Assembly (NCBI GenBank): GCA_026989935.1 | Contig: JALSIN010000441.1 | Location: forward strand, 1-40,300 | DNA: 40,300 nt | Source of the DNA: Polyangiaceae bacterium | GTDB taxonomy: Bacteria; Myxococcota_A; Polyangia; Nannocystales; Nannocystaceae | Direction: 5' to 3' | The notes under the pieces: model-generated | Database searches by the model: none | The model's input: only the letters and a program-made list of their open reading frames with translations | What the model was told of the DNA's origin: nothing | Shown: piece after piece, positions 16,459-23,672 of the stretch | How positions within the stretch are numbered: the first letter of the stretch is position 1 | How the letters are laid out: every line of letters starts with the position of its first letter | Made by a program: the position numbers and the translations under genes

Positions 16459-17727
16459 CTAGCCCGCCGCACCGCGGAAGGCGTCGATGGCGGCGCGGAT
16501 CTCGTCGTCCGCGAGGATGTGGTCCGTGCGCTTGGCCAGGTCGAACAGGTGGCGCACGAGGTCCGGCGCCGGTTCGTAGCCGTGGGACGTCAGCCAGTAC
16601 ACCACGTTCGATTCACCGGACATGAACCCGATCTCGATGGCCTGTTCCTTGCCGAACCAACCGGCCGGCACGCCCGAGTAGACCCGGTCCGCCAGATCGC
16701 GGTCGCCCTTCTTGATCGCCTTGATGACAGCCGCCGCGTGCACGCCCGTGGCCGTGCGGAAGGCGTCGTCGCCCACGAGCGGGTACTGCGGCGGGATCGG
16801 GACCCCCACCGCCTCCGAGACCTTGCGGCACCACGGCACGAGGTTCGTAAGATCCCGATCCGGCAGCGCGCCCAGCAGCTTGAGGTTCATGAGGGTCAGG
16901 TCGAGCGCGGCGTTGCCCACGCGCTCGCCGATCCCGAGCGCCGTGCCGTGGATCCGGTCCGCGCCGGCCTCGATGGCCCGCAGGTTGTTGATGAGCCCCA
17001 GCCCGCGATCGTTGTGCCCGTGCCAGTCGATCCCCACGTGGGGGGCGTCGATGGACTCGAGCAGCAAGCGGGTGAAGTTCACCAGGTCGGCCACCCCTTC
17101 CGGCGTGACGTGGCCCACCGTGTCGCACAGGCACAGCCGGGTCGCCCCTTCCTCCACCGCCGCCCGAAACAGCACGTCCAGGATCTTCGGCGGCGTGCGC
17201 GTCGTGTCCTCGGTCACGAAGGTCATGGGCAGCTCGTACCGGCGACACAGCCGCGCCGCCGTGGTCGTGCGCTCGACGAGCAGGTCCAGGTCCCAGTCCT
17301 CCGCGAACAGCCGGATCGGGCTCGACCCCAAGAAGGCGTAGACCGTGATCTTCGTGCCGGTGGCGTCGGCGATCCGGGCAATCGCCTCGATGTCGGCCGG
17401 GTGGGTCCGCGCCGCGCACGCAAACTCGATCCCAAGGCGCTCCGCGAGGGCGAACTCCACCAGGCGCGTGACGTCCTCCACCGCGCGTGGACCGGCCCCG
17501 GGCAATCCCAGATCCACGGCGTCGATCCCCAGCGAAGCCGTCAGGCGCAAGATCTCCAGCTTGTCGTCGATGCTCGGATCGCGTACGGACGGCGACTGGA
17601 TCCCATCCCGCAGCGTCTCGTCGAAGAACGAAAGGGGGCGTCCGGTCGCCGGGATCGAAAAGCGCCGCCCGTTGCGGGTGTTCCAGTCGTAGATGAGGGA
17701 GCCGGTGTCCACGGTGCGGTCGGTCAT
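16459..17727 (-). CDS. LeuA/HMGL-family acyltransferase (isopropylmalate/homocitrate synthase-like)
   Basis: 422 residues of the DRE-TIM metallolyase family. The metal-binding and catalytic segment is FFDETLRDGIQSPSV with Asp36, Arg40 and Asp41. The metal-binding His pair is WHGHNDRG (His236, His238), and GERVGNAALD is the conserved GxGERxGN-like loop. The TGVHAAAVIK segment near residue 340 corresponds to the catalytic His of the synthases. The C-terminal LeuA allosteric domain is absent, so leucine feedback is not expected. The product could be isopropylmalate, citramalate, homocitrate or an unusual 2-alkylmalate; substrate residues do not settle it. The start at 17727 has GGAGG at good distance. 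No leu or lys genes are nearby. It converges with the OYE gene. Confidence 0.85.
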   Translation of the reverse strand: MTDRTVDTGSLIYDWNTRNGRRFSIPATGRPLSFFDETLRDGIQSPSVRDPSIDDKLEILRLTASLGIDAVDLGLPGAGPRAVEDVTRLVEFALAERLGIEFACAARTHPADIEAIARIADATGTKITVYAFLGSSPIRLFAEDWDLDLLVERTTTAARLCRRYELPMTFVTEDTTRTPPKILDVLFRAAVEEGATRLCLCDTVGHVTPEGVADLVNFTRLLLESIDAPHVGIDWHGHNDRGLGLINNLRAIEAGADRIHGTALGIGERVGNAALDLTLMNLKLLGALPDRDLTNLVPWCRKVSEAVGVPIPPQYPLVGDDAFRTATGVHAAAVIKAIKKGDRDLADRVYSGVPAGWFGKEQAIEIGFMSGESNVVYWLTSHGYEPAPDLVRHLFDLAKRTDHILADDEIRAAIDAFRGAAG

Positions 17728-17851
17728 GGGGAGCCTCCGACCGGCGATCCTACCCCAAAGCCCCCGTGCGCCCGGCGCGGCGCCCGAGGCTGCGGCGGCG
17801 CTTCCTCACGCCCCCGGTGTTCCGACCCGGTTCGGCGTACCATCGCCGGTG

Positions 17852-18694
17852 ATGGCCGCGCTGGCCCCCCTCGTGCTCGTGGCCGCCGCCGGCCTCCTCG
17901 GCCCCCCGGAAGGGGCCCCCGGGCGCCGCGACCCGGCCGCCTTCTCCGGCCCGCCGCCCGCGCGCGGCGCGACCCGGACACACCCGCCTTCGGCGTCCAC
18001 CGGCCCCCGGCCCGCGCCCGACCGGCCCCGCCCCCCCCGTGCGCCGCGGTTCCGGCGCTACCTGTCGCGCCCGATCCTCGAAGGCCCGCACCACCTGCCG
18101 CACGGGGTGCTCGAAGCCACCGCCTCCGCCGGCGTCCCGCACGTCTACCAGGTGGGTCTCGGCCTCGGGTTGCTCGATCACCTCACCGTGCGGTTGCGCG
18201 CCCACGCCTGGCCCGGCCCGCGGCCGGTGCGGATCGCCCCCGACGTGGCGCTGGCGGTGCTGCGCGGCCGGTTCGTGGCGGCCGGGCTGCGCTACCACAT
18301 GCAGATCGAGCGCCCGCCGCCCGCCGACGGCGACCCGGACACGCCGTCGTTCGAGCGGCGGATCCACGTGCTGGCCGCCACGTTCGCCGCCGGCACGCGC
18401 TTCGTCTCGGCAGGCGTGGAGGTCGGCTGGGCGCGCGGGCGGATCGTCGATCCCAAAAGCCCCACCCCCGAGGCCCTCGTCCAGCGCCCCGTCACCGTCG
18501 ATCGCCTCGCGGGCGGCGTGGACCTGCGGGTGGGCACGCGGCGCTTCGGGTTCTTCGCCCGGGCGCTGTTTCCCTTCCTCGTCGTGGACGCCGGGATCGA
18601 CCTGCGCTTCGGCCTGTTCGAGGTGCCCCCGCGCAGCCGCCGAAGACGACCCGAGCACCCGGTCCGCACCACCCCCCGCTGGTGGCGGCGCTGA
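17852..18694 (+). CDS. Secreted protein of unknown function, possible beta-barrel
   Basis: 280 residues. A signal peptide (MAALAPLVLVAAAGLLG) precedes a Pro/Arg-rich linker of about 55 residues. From about residue 65 on, alternating hydrophobic and polar strands appear (VYQVGLGLGLLDHLTVRLRA, VAAGLRYHMQIERP, LAATFAAGTRFVSAGVEVGW, LRVGTRRFGFFARALFPFL), as in a small outer-membrane barrel or a beta-sandwich. No catalytic motif is seen. The frame is open upstream to 17693, but that part overlaps the divergent synthase gene and is low complexity. TACCAT ends 8 nt before the ATG. It is followed 54 bp later by the glutamate-synthase-like gene on the same strand. I do not recognise a family. Confidence 0.65.
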   Translation: MAALAPLVLVAAAGLLGPPEGAPGRRDPAAFSGPPPARGATRTHPPSASTGPRPAPDRPRPPRAPRFRRYLSRPILEGPHHLPHGVLEATASAGVPHVYQVGLGLGLLDHLTVRLRAHAWPGPRPVRIAPDVALAVLRGRFVAAGLRYHMQIERPPPADGDPDTPSFERRIHVLAATFAAGTRFVSAGVEVGWARGRIVDPKSPTPEALVQRPVTVDRLAGGVDLRVGTRRFGFFARALFPFLVVDAGIDLRFGLFEVPPRSRRRRPEHPVRTTPRWWRR

Positions 18695-18748
18695 ACCTCC
18701 GCCCGAGCCCCCTGGCCCGCGCCCGCCGCTCGGGTACGCTTGGCCGCC

Positions 18749-20368
18749 ATGGCACGCCGCCTGTTCTTCGCCGTGTCCGCCGTGCTCGTGCCCGCCGTCA
18801 CGGCCTACGCCTATCTGTGGCCGGGCGCGGTACCGCTGGCGGCCTTCGTGTGGTTCCTGTTCGTCGTCGGGATCTACGACGTCGTCCAGCGTAAACACGC
18901 CATCTTGCGCAACTTCCCGGTGGTGGGCCACGGCCGGTATCTCCTGGAGACGTTCCGGCCGGAGATGCACCAGTACTTCATCGAGTCGGACACGAACGGG
19001 GAACCGTTCTCGCGCGAGATCCGGTCGCTGGCGTACCAGCGGGCCAAGCAGGTGCGCGACACGCTTCCCTTCGGGACCCGGCGCGAAGTCCACGAACCAG
19101 GGCACGAATGGGTCGAGCACACGTTGGACCCACCCGCCGAGGTGGAGGAGGACCCGCGCGTGCGCGTCGGGGGGCCGGACTGCACGCAGCCCTACGACGC
19201 GAGCGTCCTGAACATCTCGGCCATGAGCTTCGGGGCGCTCAGCAGCGCGGCGATCCTGGCACTGTCGGGCGCGGCCAAGGACGGCGGCTTCGCCCACAAC
19301 ACCGGCGAGGGCGGGATCAGCCCCTACCACCTCGAGGGCGGCGGGGATCTCATCTGGCAGATCGGGACGGGGTACTTCGGCTGCCGCAACGCGGACGGCA
19401 CGTTCGACCCGGCGGCCTTCCGCGACAAGGCCGCGCTGCCGGCCGTCAAGATGATCGAGATCAAGCTGTCCCAGGGCGCCAAGCCGGCCCACGGGGGGAT
19501 CCTCCCCGCCAGCAAGGTAACGAAGGAGATCGCCGCGATCCGCAGCGTGCCCCTCGGGCGGGACGTCCTGTCCCCGCCGAAGCACTCGGCCTTCGAGGGC
19601 CCGAAGGGCCTGCTCGAGTTCGTCGCGCGGCTGCGCGAGCTGGCCAGCGGCAAGCCGGTGGGTTTCAAGCTGTGCGTGGGCCGGCCCATCGAGTTCATGG
19701 CGATCTGCAAGGCCATGCTGGAGACGGGGATCCTGCCCGACTACGTCGCGGTGGACGGCGGCGAGGGCGGCACGGGCGCGGCCCCGGTGGAGTTCGCCAA
19801 CTGGGTGGGGGCGCCGCTGTACGAGGGGCTGCCCTTCGTCCACGACATGCTCACGGGGATCGGGGTGCGCGACCGCGTGCGCGTGTTCGCCAGCGGCCGC
19901 GCGGTCACCGGCTTCCACATGGCGATCCGGCTGGCGCTCGGCGCCGACGTGATCTACTCGGCCCGCGGCATGATGTTCGCGCTGGGGTGCATCCAGGCGC
20001 TTCGCTGCAACGCGAACACCTGCCCGACGGGCGTGGCCACCCAGGATCCGGCGCTCGTCGCCGGCCTGCACGTGGGCGACAAGCGCGCCCGTGTGGCCCG
20101 GTACCACGCGAACACCGTGCGGGCGCTCGTCGAGATCGCCGCGGCCGCCGGCTGCCGCCACCCCATCGAGCTGCGGCGGGCCATGTTCCGCCGCCGGATC
20201 TCCCGCACGCAGGTGCGCACCCTCGAACAGATCTACCCATCGCTCGCCCCCGGCGCCCTGCTCGAGCCGCCGTTTCCGGAGGCCTACGCCGCGGACTGGA
20301 AGGCCGCCCGGGCCGACGCCTTCGTCCCCCCCTGCATGCCCGAACGCGACGCGACGCGGTTCGCCTGA
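18749..20368 (+). CDS. Membrane-anchored FMN-binding glutamate synthase family protein
   Basis: 539 residues. Residues about 5-45 hold two hydrophobic helices; the rest is the FMN/Fe-S central region of glutamate synthase (GltB) as a stand-alone protein. Seen are SFGALSSAAILALSGAA, the phosphate-binding VDGGEGGTGAAP (Asp336-Gly343) and Cys414, Cys420, Cys425 with C-x5-C-x4-C spacing, the ligands of the 3Fe-4S cluster, followed by PTGVATQDP. The glutaminase (Ntn) domain and the C-terminal GXGXG domain of GltB are missing, so ammonia transfer from glutamine is not possible in this chain. Such proteins are common, but their reaction is uncertain; an oxidoreductase linked to the membrane is inferred. 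The start ATG is 8 nt after TACGCT. TTG at 18740 is an alternative. Confidence 0.9.
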   Translation: MARRLFFAVSAVLVPAVTAYAYLWPGAVPLAAFVWFLFVVGIYDVVQRKHAILRNFPVVGHGRYLLETFRPEMHQYFIESDTNGEPFSREIRSLAYQRAKQVRDTLPFGTRREVHEPGHEWVEHTLDPPAEVEEDPRVRVGGPDCTQPYDASVLNISAMSFGALSSAAILALSGAAKDGGFAHNTGEGGISPYHLEGGGDLIWQIGTGYFGCRNADGTFDPAAFRDKAALPAVKMIEIKLSQGAKPAHGGILPASKVTKEIAAIRSVPLGRDVLSPPKHSAFEGPKGLLEFVARLRELASGKPVGFKLCVGRPIEFMAICKAMLETGILPDYVAVDGGEGGTGAAPVEFANWVGAPLYEGLPFVHDMLTGIGVRDRVRVFASGRAVTGFHMAIRLALGADVIYSARGMMFALGCIQALRCNANTCPTGVATQDPALVAGLHVGDKRARVARYHANTVRALVEIAAAAGCRHPIELRRAMFRRRISRTQVRTLEQIYPSLAPGALLEPPFPEAYAADWKAARADAFVPPCMPERDATRFA

Positions 20369-20398
20369 ACACGGCCGCCCGGTGGTCTTCGGCCGGCG

Positions 20399-21448
20399 CT
20401 ACGAGGTCTCCTGCGTACCGAGGGGCACGTCCGCCAGCACCGCGCGGCATGGGGCGTTCGGGTCCGGAAACACCCGCGCGGCCTTGCGCCGAAATGCCGC
20501 GGTGAAGCGGCTGTCGTCGAGGACCAGGGAGTAGTACAGGCGGCCGGGATTGAAGCCGGCGTGGTAGCGGGTCTTGCCCAGGGCGCGCTGGAGCTTGTTG
20601 AGGGGCCGCAGCAGGGGGCCGGGGACGCGGCGCAGCGGGATCCGGCGCTCGGCCAAAAACTCGGAGATCGGGCCCACCCGGGGGCCGGCGACATTGTAGA
20701 CACCCTTGCCGTGCAAGAACGCGGCGAGCAGCAGATCGCAGACCAGGCGATCCTTGTTCGTGGGGTTGATCATCGGATCGAACCCCACCGGCAGCAGGGG
20801 CGGGTCGCTCTCGAACAACAGGTTGATCCCCGAGATCACCCCACCGCCGAAGACGCCGCTCGGGCGCAGCACCATGACCTCGCACGTGGCGCTGTCCATC
20901 TTGGCCCGGCACAGGAACTCCGCGTCCAGCGTGTCGCGCAGGATCGGGTGCGCCTTCGGGTCGAGGTTGAGCTCGGCGTCCTCGCGCACCCGGTAGTCCG
21001 TGCGGGGCCCCAGCTTGTAGACCGCATCGGACGAAAGAAAGATGAATTTTCCGACCCGGTGGCGCAGGCTCGCGTCGAGCAGGTGCCGCGTGGCGTGGAT
21101 GTTGAACTCGTGGCCCTTGAGATCGTAGCCGAGGGGGTTGCCCTGGAAGGCCAGGTGCACCACCGTGTCGATGGGGTCTTCGCGCACGAACTCCGCGAGG
21201 AACAGGTTGTCCACGGCGCGACGCTTTCGCAGGTCGGCCGGAACGTAGGAGAAGCGCGTCGGGTCGAGGCCGTGGAGGGCGACCGGGCACGGGCCCTGGT
21301 CGGCCGCCAGCACGCGGGCAACGTCGTCGCGCTCGAGCAGGCGCGTGACGAACTCGGGCCCGAGGCGGCGGTGGACGCCCGTCACGAGCACCGAAAGGGG
21401 GGTCGGTCGCAGGTCGTGGTCCGTGTGGTCCCTGTCGTCGTCGGTCAT
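20399..21448 (-). CDS. Degenerate extended SDR / NAD-epimerase-like protein
   Basis: 349 residues. The Rossmann core of the extended short-chain dehydrogenases is clear: strand VLVTG (20-24), an Asp-rich second strand, ADL at 71-73, and VVHLAFQGNP and FIFLSSDAVYK strands. Two key features have decayed. The glycine motif TGxxGxxG reads TGVHRRLG, and the catalytic YxxxK reads I169-L-R-D-T173 in PILRDTLDAE. The usual Tyr and Lys are therefore absent, so classic dehydrogenase or epimerase chemistry is doubtful. It may bind NAD(P) or a lipid-linked substrate without redox, or act as a regulator. ATG at 21448 has AAGGA upstream and overlaps the acyltransferase stop by ATGA, so the two are made together. 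A larger frame to 22009 on the same strand is a shadow of the acyltransferase gene. Confidence 0.85.
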   Translation of the reverse strand: MTDDDRDHTDHDLRPTPLSVLVTGVHRRLGPEFVTRLLERDDVARVLAADQGPCPVALHGLDPTRFSYVPADLRKRRAVDNLFLAEFVREDPIDTVVHLAFQGNPLGYDLKGHEFNIHATRHLLDASLRHRVGKFIFLSSDAVYKLGPRTDYRVREDAELNLDPKAHPILRDTLDAEFLCRAKMDSATCEVMVLRPSGVFGGGVISGINLLFESDPPLLPVGFDPMINPTNKDRLVCDLLLAAFLHGKGVYNVAGPRVGPISEFLAERRIPLRRVPGPLLRPLNKLQRALGKTRYHAGFNPGRLYYSLVLDDSRFTAAFRRKAARVFPDPNAPCRAVLADVPLGTQETS

Positions 21449-22329
21449 GATCGTCCTTGGGCGGCGGCGTCGCGGGCGGCGAGACCGCGGCGGATGAGGT
21501 CGCGGACGGCGGTCCGCACGCGCTCGACCTCCCGCTCGCGCACACGTACGCTCGACAGCACCGCGCGGTCGATGGTGATCGGGGCGCCGTACTCGATGAA
21601 GTAGCGCACCGGCTTGGGCAACAGGCCCAAGGGGCCGAGCCACGGGAACGTGGTCGTGACGGGCACGTACGGCAGGCGCAGGAGCTTCGCCAGCGGGGCG
21701 AGGTTCGCGATCATGTGCTGCTGCTCCTCGGCGCCGACCAGTCCGAAGGGCACCACCGGGACGCCGTGCCGCGCGGCGAGTTCCACGTGCCCGTGGGAAA
21801 ACGGGTACAGCTCGTAGCGGCGGTGCGCGGGTTTGCCGAGGGCGGCCGCCCCTTCGGGAAAGACCCCCACGACGTGCCCCTCGCGCACGAGGCCGTCGAA
21901 GTTCGCGCGCGTGCCGGGCACCTGCCCCACCCCGCGGAAGAAGACGCCGAGGTAGGGCACCCGGTACACGAAATAGTCCACCATGTACCGAACGAGACGC
22001 GGGGGCCACGTGTTGCGGAACACGTCGGTGGCCACCATCATGGCGTCGAAGGGAAGTACGCCGCTGTGATTGCCGGCGAGCACCGCCGCCCCCCGGGTGG
22101 GGATCGCGTCGTGGCCGGTCGAACGCACCCGAAAGTAGTAGCGGTGCAGCAGGTACCCCAGGGCGTAGGCCGCGGCCAGGGCCTCCTTGCGCGTCCCGAA
22201 GGCGTCCGTGCCGAGCCCGGCGTCCTGCAGGGCGTACGCGGACAGGCGCACCCGCTCGGAGGCGGGCAGGATCCGGGCGGCCAGGCGGCGGCCGAGATCT
22301 TCGGGGACGTGGAGCAGCGCCTCGGGCAC
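21445..22329 (-). CDS. Lysophospholipid (PlsC-type) acyltransferase-like protein
   Basis: 294 residues. It belongs to the glycerolipid acyltransferase group, which moves an acyl chain to a lysolipid or other alcohol at the inner membrane. The active-site region reads AGNHSGVLPFDAMMV with His88 and Asp95, so the gap is six residues rather than the standard HX4D. The acceptor-binding motif is FPEG at 157-160 (VVGVFPEGAAALGK). Hydrophobic patches near 50-65 and 118-135 suit membrane association. The start at 22329 lies 15 bp after the small upstream gene, and the stop overlaps the SDR start. The spacing variant is seen in DAGAT/TMEM68-like relatives, so the acceptor may not be lysophosphatidate. 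Confidence 0.85.
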   Translation of the reverse strand: MPEALLHVPEDLGRRLAARILPASERVRLSAYALQDAGLGTDAFGTRKEALAAAYALGYLLHRYYFRVRSTGHDAIPTRGAAVLAGNHSGVLPFDAMMVATDVFRNTWPPRLVRYMVDYFVYRVPYLGVFFRGVGQVPGTRANFDGLVREGHVVGVFPEGAAALGKPAHRRYELYPFSHGHVELAARHGVPVVPFGLVGAEEQQHMIANLAPLAKLLRLPYVPVTTTFPWLGPLGLLPKPVRYFIEYGAPITIDRAVLSSVRVREREVERVRTAVRDLIRRGLAARDAAAQGRS

Positions 22330-22344
22330 GGGGACGGTCGGGGG

Positions 22345-22623
22345 TCAGTAGCGCGTCGGTGGGCCCTTCGGGGCGGGCGGGGCGATGCGGCGGGCGCGGC
22401 GCACCTCCCAGTCCGCGGCGGGCACCGGGCGAAGGTAGACGGTCGTGGCGAGCGTGCGGCGGTCCAGGTCGCCGATGGGATGCGCCCAGTGCTCGACGTC
22501 CACCACGGTGTGCGGCACGTCGTCCACCACGACGATCTCGCCGATCCGGGGCAGGACGCGAAGGTGCGCCGGATCGACGCGGAAGAGCACGGCGCCCTCG
22601 CGGGCAAACGCCACCTGAGCCAT
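22345..22623 (-). CDS. Small protein of unknown function
   Basis: 92 residues from ATG at 22623. It is strand-rich (AVLFRVDPAHLRVLPRIGEIVVVDDVPHTVVDVEHW, read in pieces) and ends in a basic Pro-rich tail. The pattern of short strands and turns recalls a small beta-barrel adaptor, but I recognise no family. It opens the minus-strand operon with the acyltransferase (15 bp gap) and the SDR-like gene, so all three probably act together. The frame continues upstream to 22713, but that region is low complexity. Confidence 0.6.
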   Translation of the reverse strand: MAQVAFAREGAVLFRVDPAHLRVLPRIGEIVVVDDVPHTVVDVEHWAHPIGDLDRRTLATTVYLRPVPAADWEVRRARRIAPPAPKGPPTRY

Positions 22624-22699
22624 GGCAGGCCGCAGTCTAGGGGAATTGTCCCCGGGGCGGCGGGCCGGCCCCGCGCAACGGGCCCCGGCCCGCGTGGGC

Positions 22700-22729
22700 T
22701 TGGCGGGCCCCACCGGTTTCTGCTAGCAT
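22700..22729 (+). promoter_or_regulatory. Promoter of the serine tRNA
   Basis: TTGGCG at 22700-22705 and TAGCAT at 22724-22729 with an 18-bp spacer. Transcription would start near 22736, 10 nt before the mature tRNA. It resembles the clpS (TTGGCG/TACACT) and asparaginase (TTGGGG/TAGCGT) promoters. Confidence 0.55.
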
Positions 22730-22745
22730 CGGCGCCCCAAAACCA

Positions 22746-22832
22746 GGAGAGGTGTCCGAGTGGTTGAAGGTGCCAGACTCGAAATCTGGTGTGGCCGAAA
22801 GGTCACCGTGGGTTCGAATCCCACCCTCTCCG
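22746..22832 (+). tRNA. tRNA-Ser (anticodon CGA)
   Basis: The acceptor arms GGAGAGG and CCTCTCC pair fully. The anticodon stem CCAGA/TCTGG encloses the loop CTCGAAA with anticodon CGA, which reads UCG. A long variable arm, typical of class II tRNAs, and the T-loop TTCGAATC are present. The discriminator is G and the CCA end is not encoded; CAA follows. Confidence 0.97.
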
Positions 22833-22951
22833 CAAGACGGACGCCGGGCGCGGGCCTCGCCCCGCCCCGCGCGCTCCCCCCAGCCCCGAGGTGCTCCCTC
22901 CACCCCGTATCCCCGAGCACATAGCGCATTCTGCGCAGTATCGTCCCTCCT

Positions 22952-23039
22952 GGGGAGGTGGCCGAGTGGTCTAAGGCGCTGGCCTGGAGTGCCAGTGTGG
23001 GTGCTTCGCCCACCGTGGGTTCGAATCCCACCCTCTCCG
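22952..23039 (+). tRNA. tRNA-Ser (anticodon GGA)
   Basis: Acceptor GGGGAGG pairs with CCTCTCC with one G-U pair. The anticodon loop CTGGAGT gives anticodon GGA, reading UCC and UCU. The variable arm is long (TGGGTGCTTCGCCCA hairpin). The last 28 or so bases are identical to those of the CGA tRNA 119 bp upstream, which points to duplication or gene conversion. CCA is not encoded. Confidence 0.97.
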
Positions 23040-23077
23040 CAACGACATCCTCACCAAGCGCGCCCTGCGCGCCTCGT

Positions 23078-23155
23078 GCCCCGAGCGACGGTTCCCCCGT
23101 AAACCCCGTCAGGACCGGAAGGTAGCAGCGGTAGCGGGGGGCCGGGTGCTCGGGG
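23078..23155 (+). ncRNA. ffs: Signal recognition particle RNA (4.5S, small bacterial type)
   Basis: The domain IV hallmark GTCAGGACCGGAAGGTAGCA is present at 23108-23127, with the GGAA tetraloop and the asymmetric internal loop that Ffh binds. The ends GCCCCGAGC (23078-23086) and GCTCGGGGC (23147-23155) pair perfectly, giving a hairpin of about 78 nt. No Alu domain is present. It targets nascent membrane proteins together with Ffh. It follows the two serine tRNAs, an arrangement also known in other bacteria. The exact ends are set by the closing stem and may be off by a few bases. Confidence 0.95.
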
Positions 23156-23165
23156 CTCTTTTTTT
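23147..23165 (+). terminator. Rho-independent terminator of the SRP RNA gene
   Basis: The GC-rich 3' arm of the SRP hairpin is followed directly by CTC and eight T residues (23158-23165), so the RNA itself serves as the terminator stem. This is the clearest T-run in the window. Confidence 0.8.
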
Positions 23166-23329
23166 GGGGCGCCGTGCGCCCGCCTGCGCCGACCCATCGA
23201 GAGAACTCACGGGAACGGTCGCAAAACATCATGTTCCTGCATGGTAAGGCAGGATCGAGTGGTCCCCTCGTCCGTCGAGACGGCCGGCGCGGGGCCGCCG
23301 AACCCGTTTCCACGACCAGGAGCCGACCC

Positions 23330-23590
23330 ATGCCCGACGAACAGCCGAAGATCGCCGCCCGCACCCCCGCCGTCCTCGAACTCGACCCCGGCACCTACGC
23401 CTGGTGCCGCTGCGGCCGGTCGTCCAACCAGCCGTTTTGCGACGGCTCCCACGCCGGCACGACGTTCACCCCCTTGGCATTCGAGCTGGACACGCGCAAG
23501 AAGGTGGCGCTGTGCCGGTGCAAGCACACGAAGCACCCGCCGTTTTGCGACGGCTCCCACAAGCGCCTCGCAGATCCGACCGGTGGGTGA
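23330..23590 (+). CDS. Tandem CDGSH iron-sulfur domain protein
   Basis: 86 residues. Two copies of the mitoNEET-type motif are perfect: CRCGRSSNQPFCDGSH at 26-41 and CRCKHTKHPPFCDGSH at 62-77, each giving three Cys and one His for a redox-active [2Fe-2S] cluster. A single chain with two motifs therefore folds like the symmetric CDGSH dimer. There is no membrane segment or signal peptide, so it is cytosolic. The start at 23330 has AGGAG 9 nt upstream; longer frames from 23174 lack this. It stands alone after the SRP RNA. The role (Fe-S transfer, redox buffering) cannot be told from sequence. Confidence 0.92.
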   Translation: MPDEQPKIAARTPAVLELDPGTYAWCRCGRSSNQPFCDGSHAGTTFTPLAFELDTRKKVALCRCKHTKHPPFCDGSHKRLADPTGG

Positions 23591-23672
23591 GCTCGGCGCA
23601 ATGCTTGCGTGACCCGAAGGTCGTCCGTGGTGCGCGGTCGCCCTGGACCGAGGAGGAGCGCGCAGGGCCGTG

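Noticed and set aside
17750-20161. An 803-residue minus-strand frame
   Set aside because: Antisense to the glutamate-synthase-like gene, low-complexity composition, no ribosome binding site.
18749-20368. True glutamate synthase large subunit
   Set aside because: The glutaminase and C-terminal GXGXG domains are missing.
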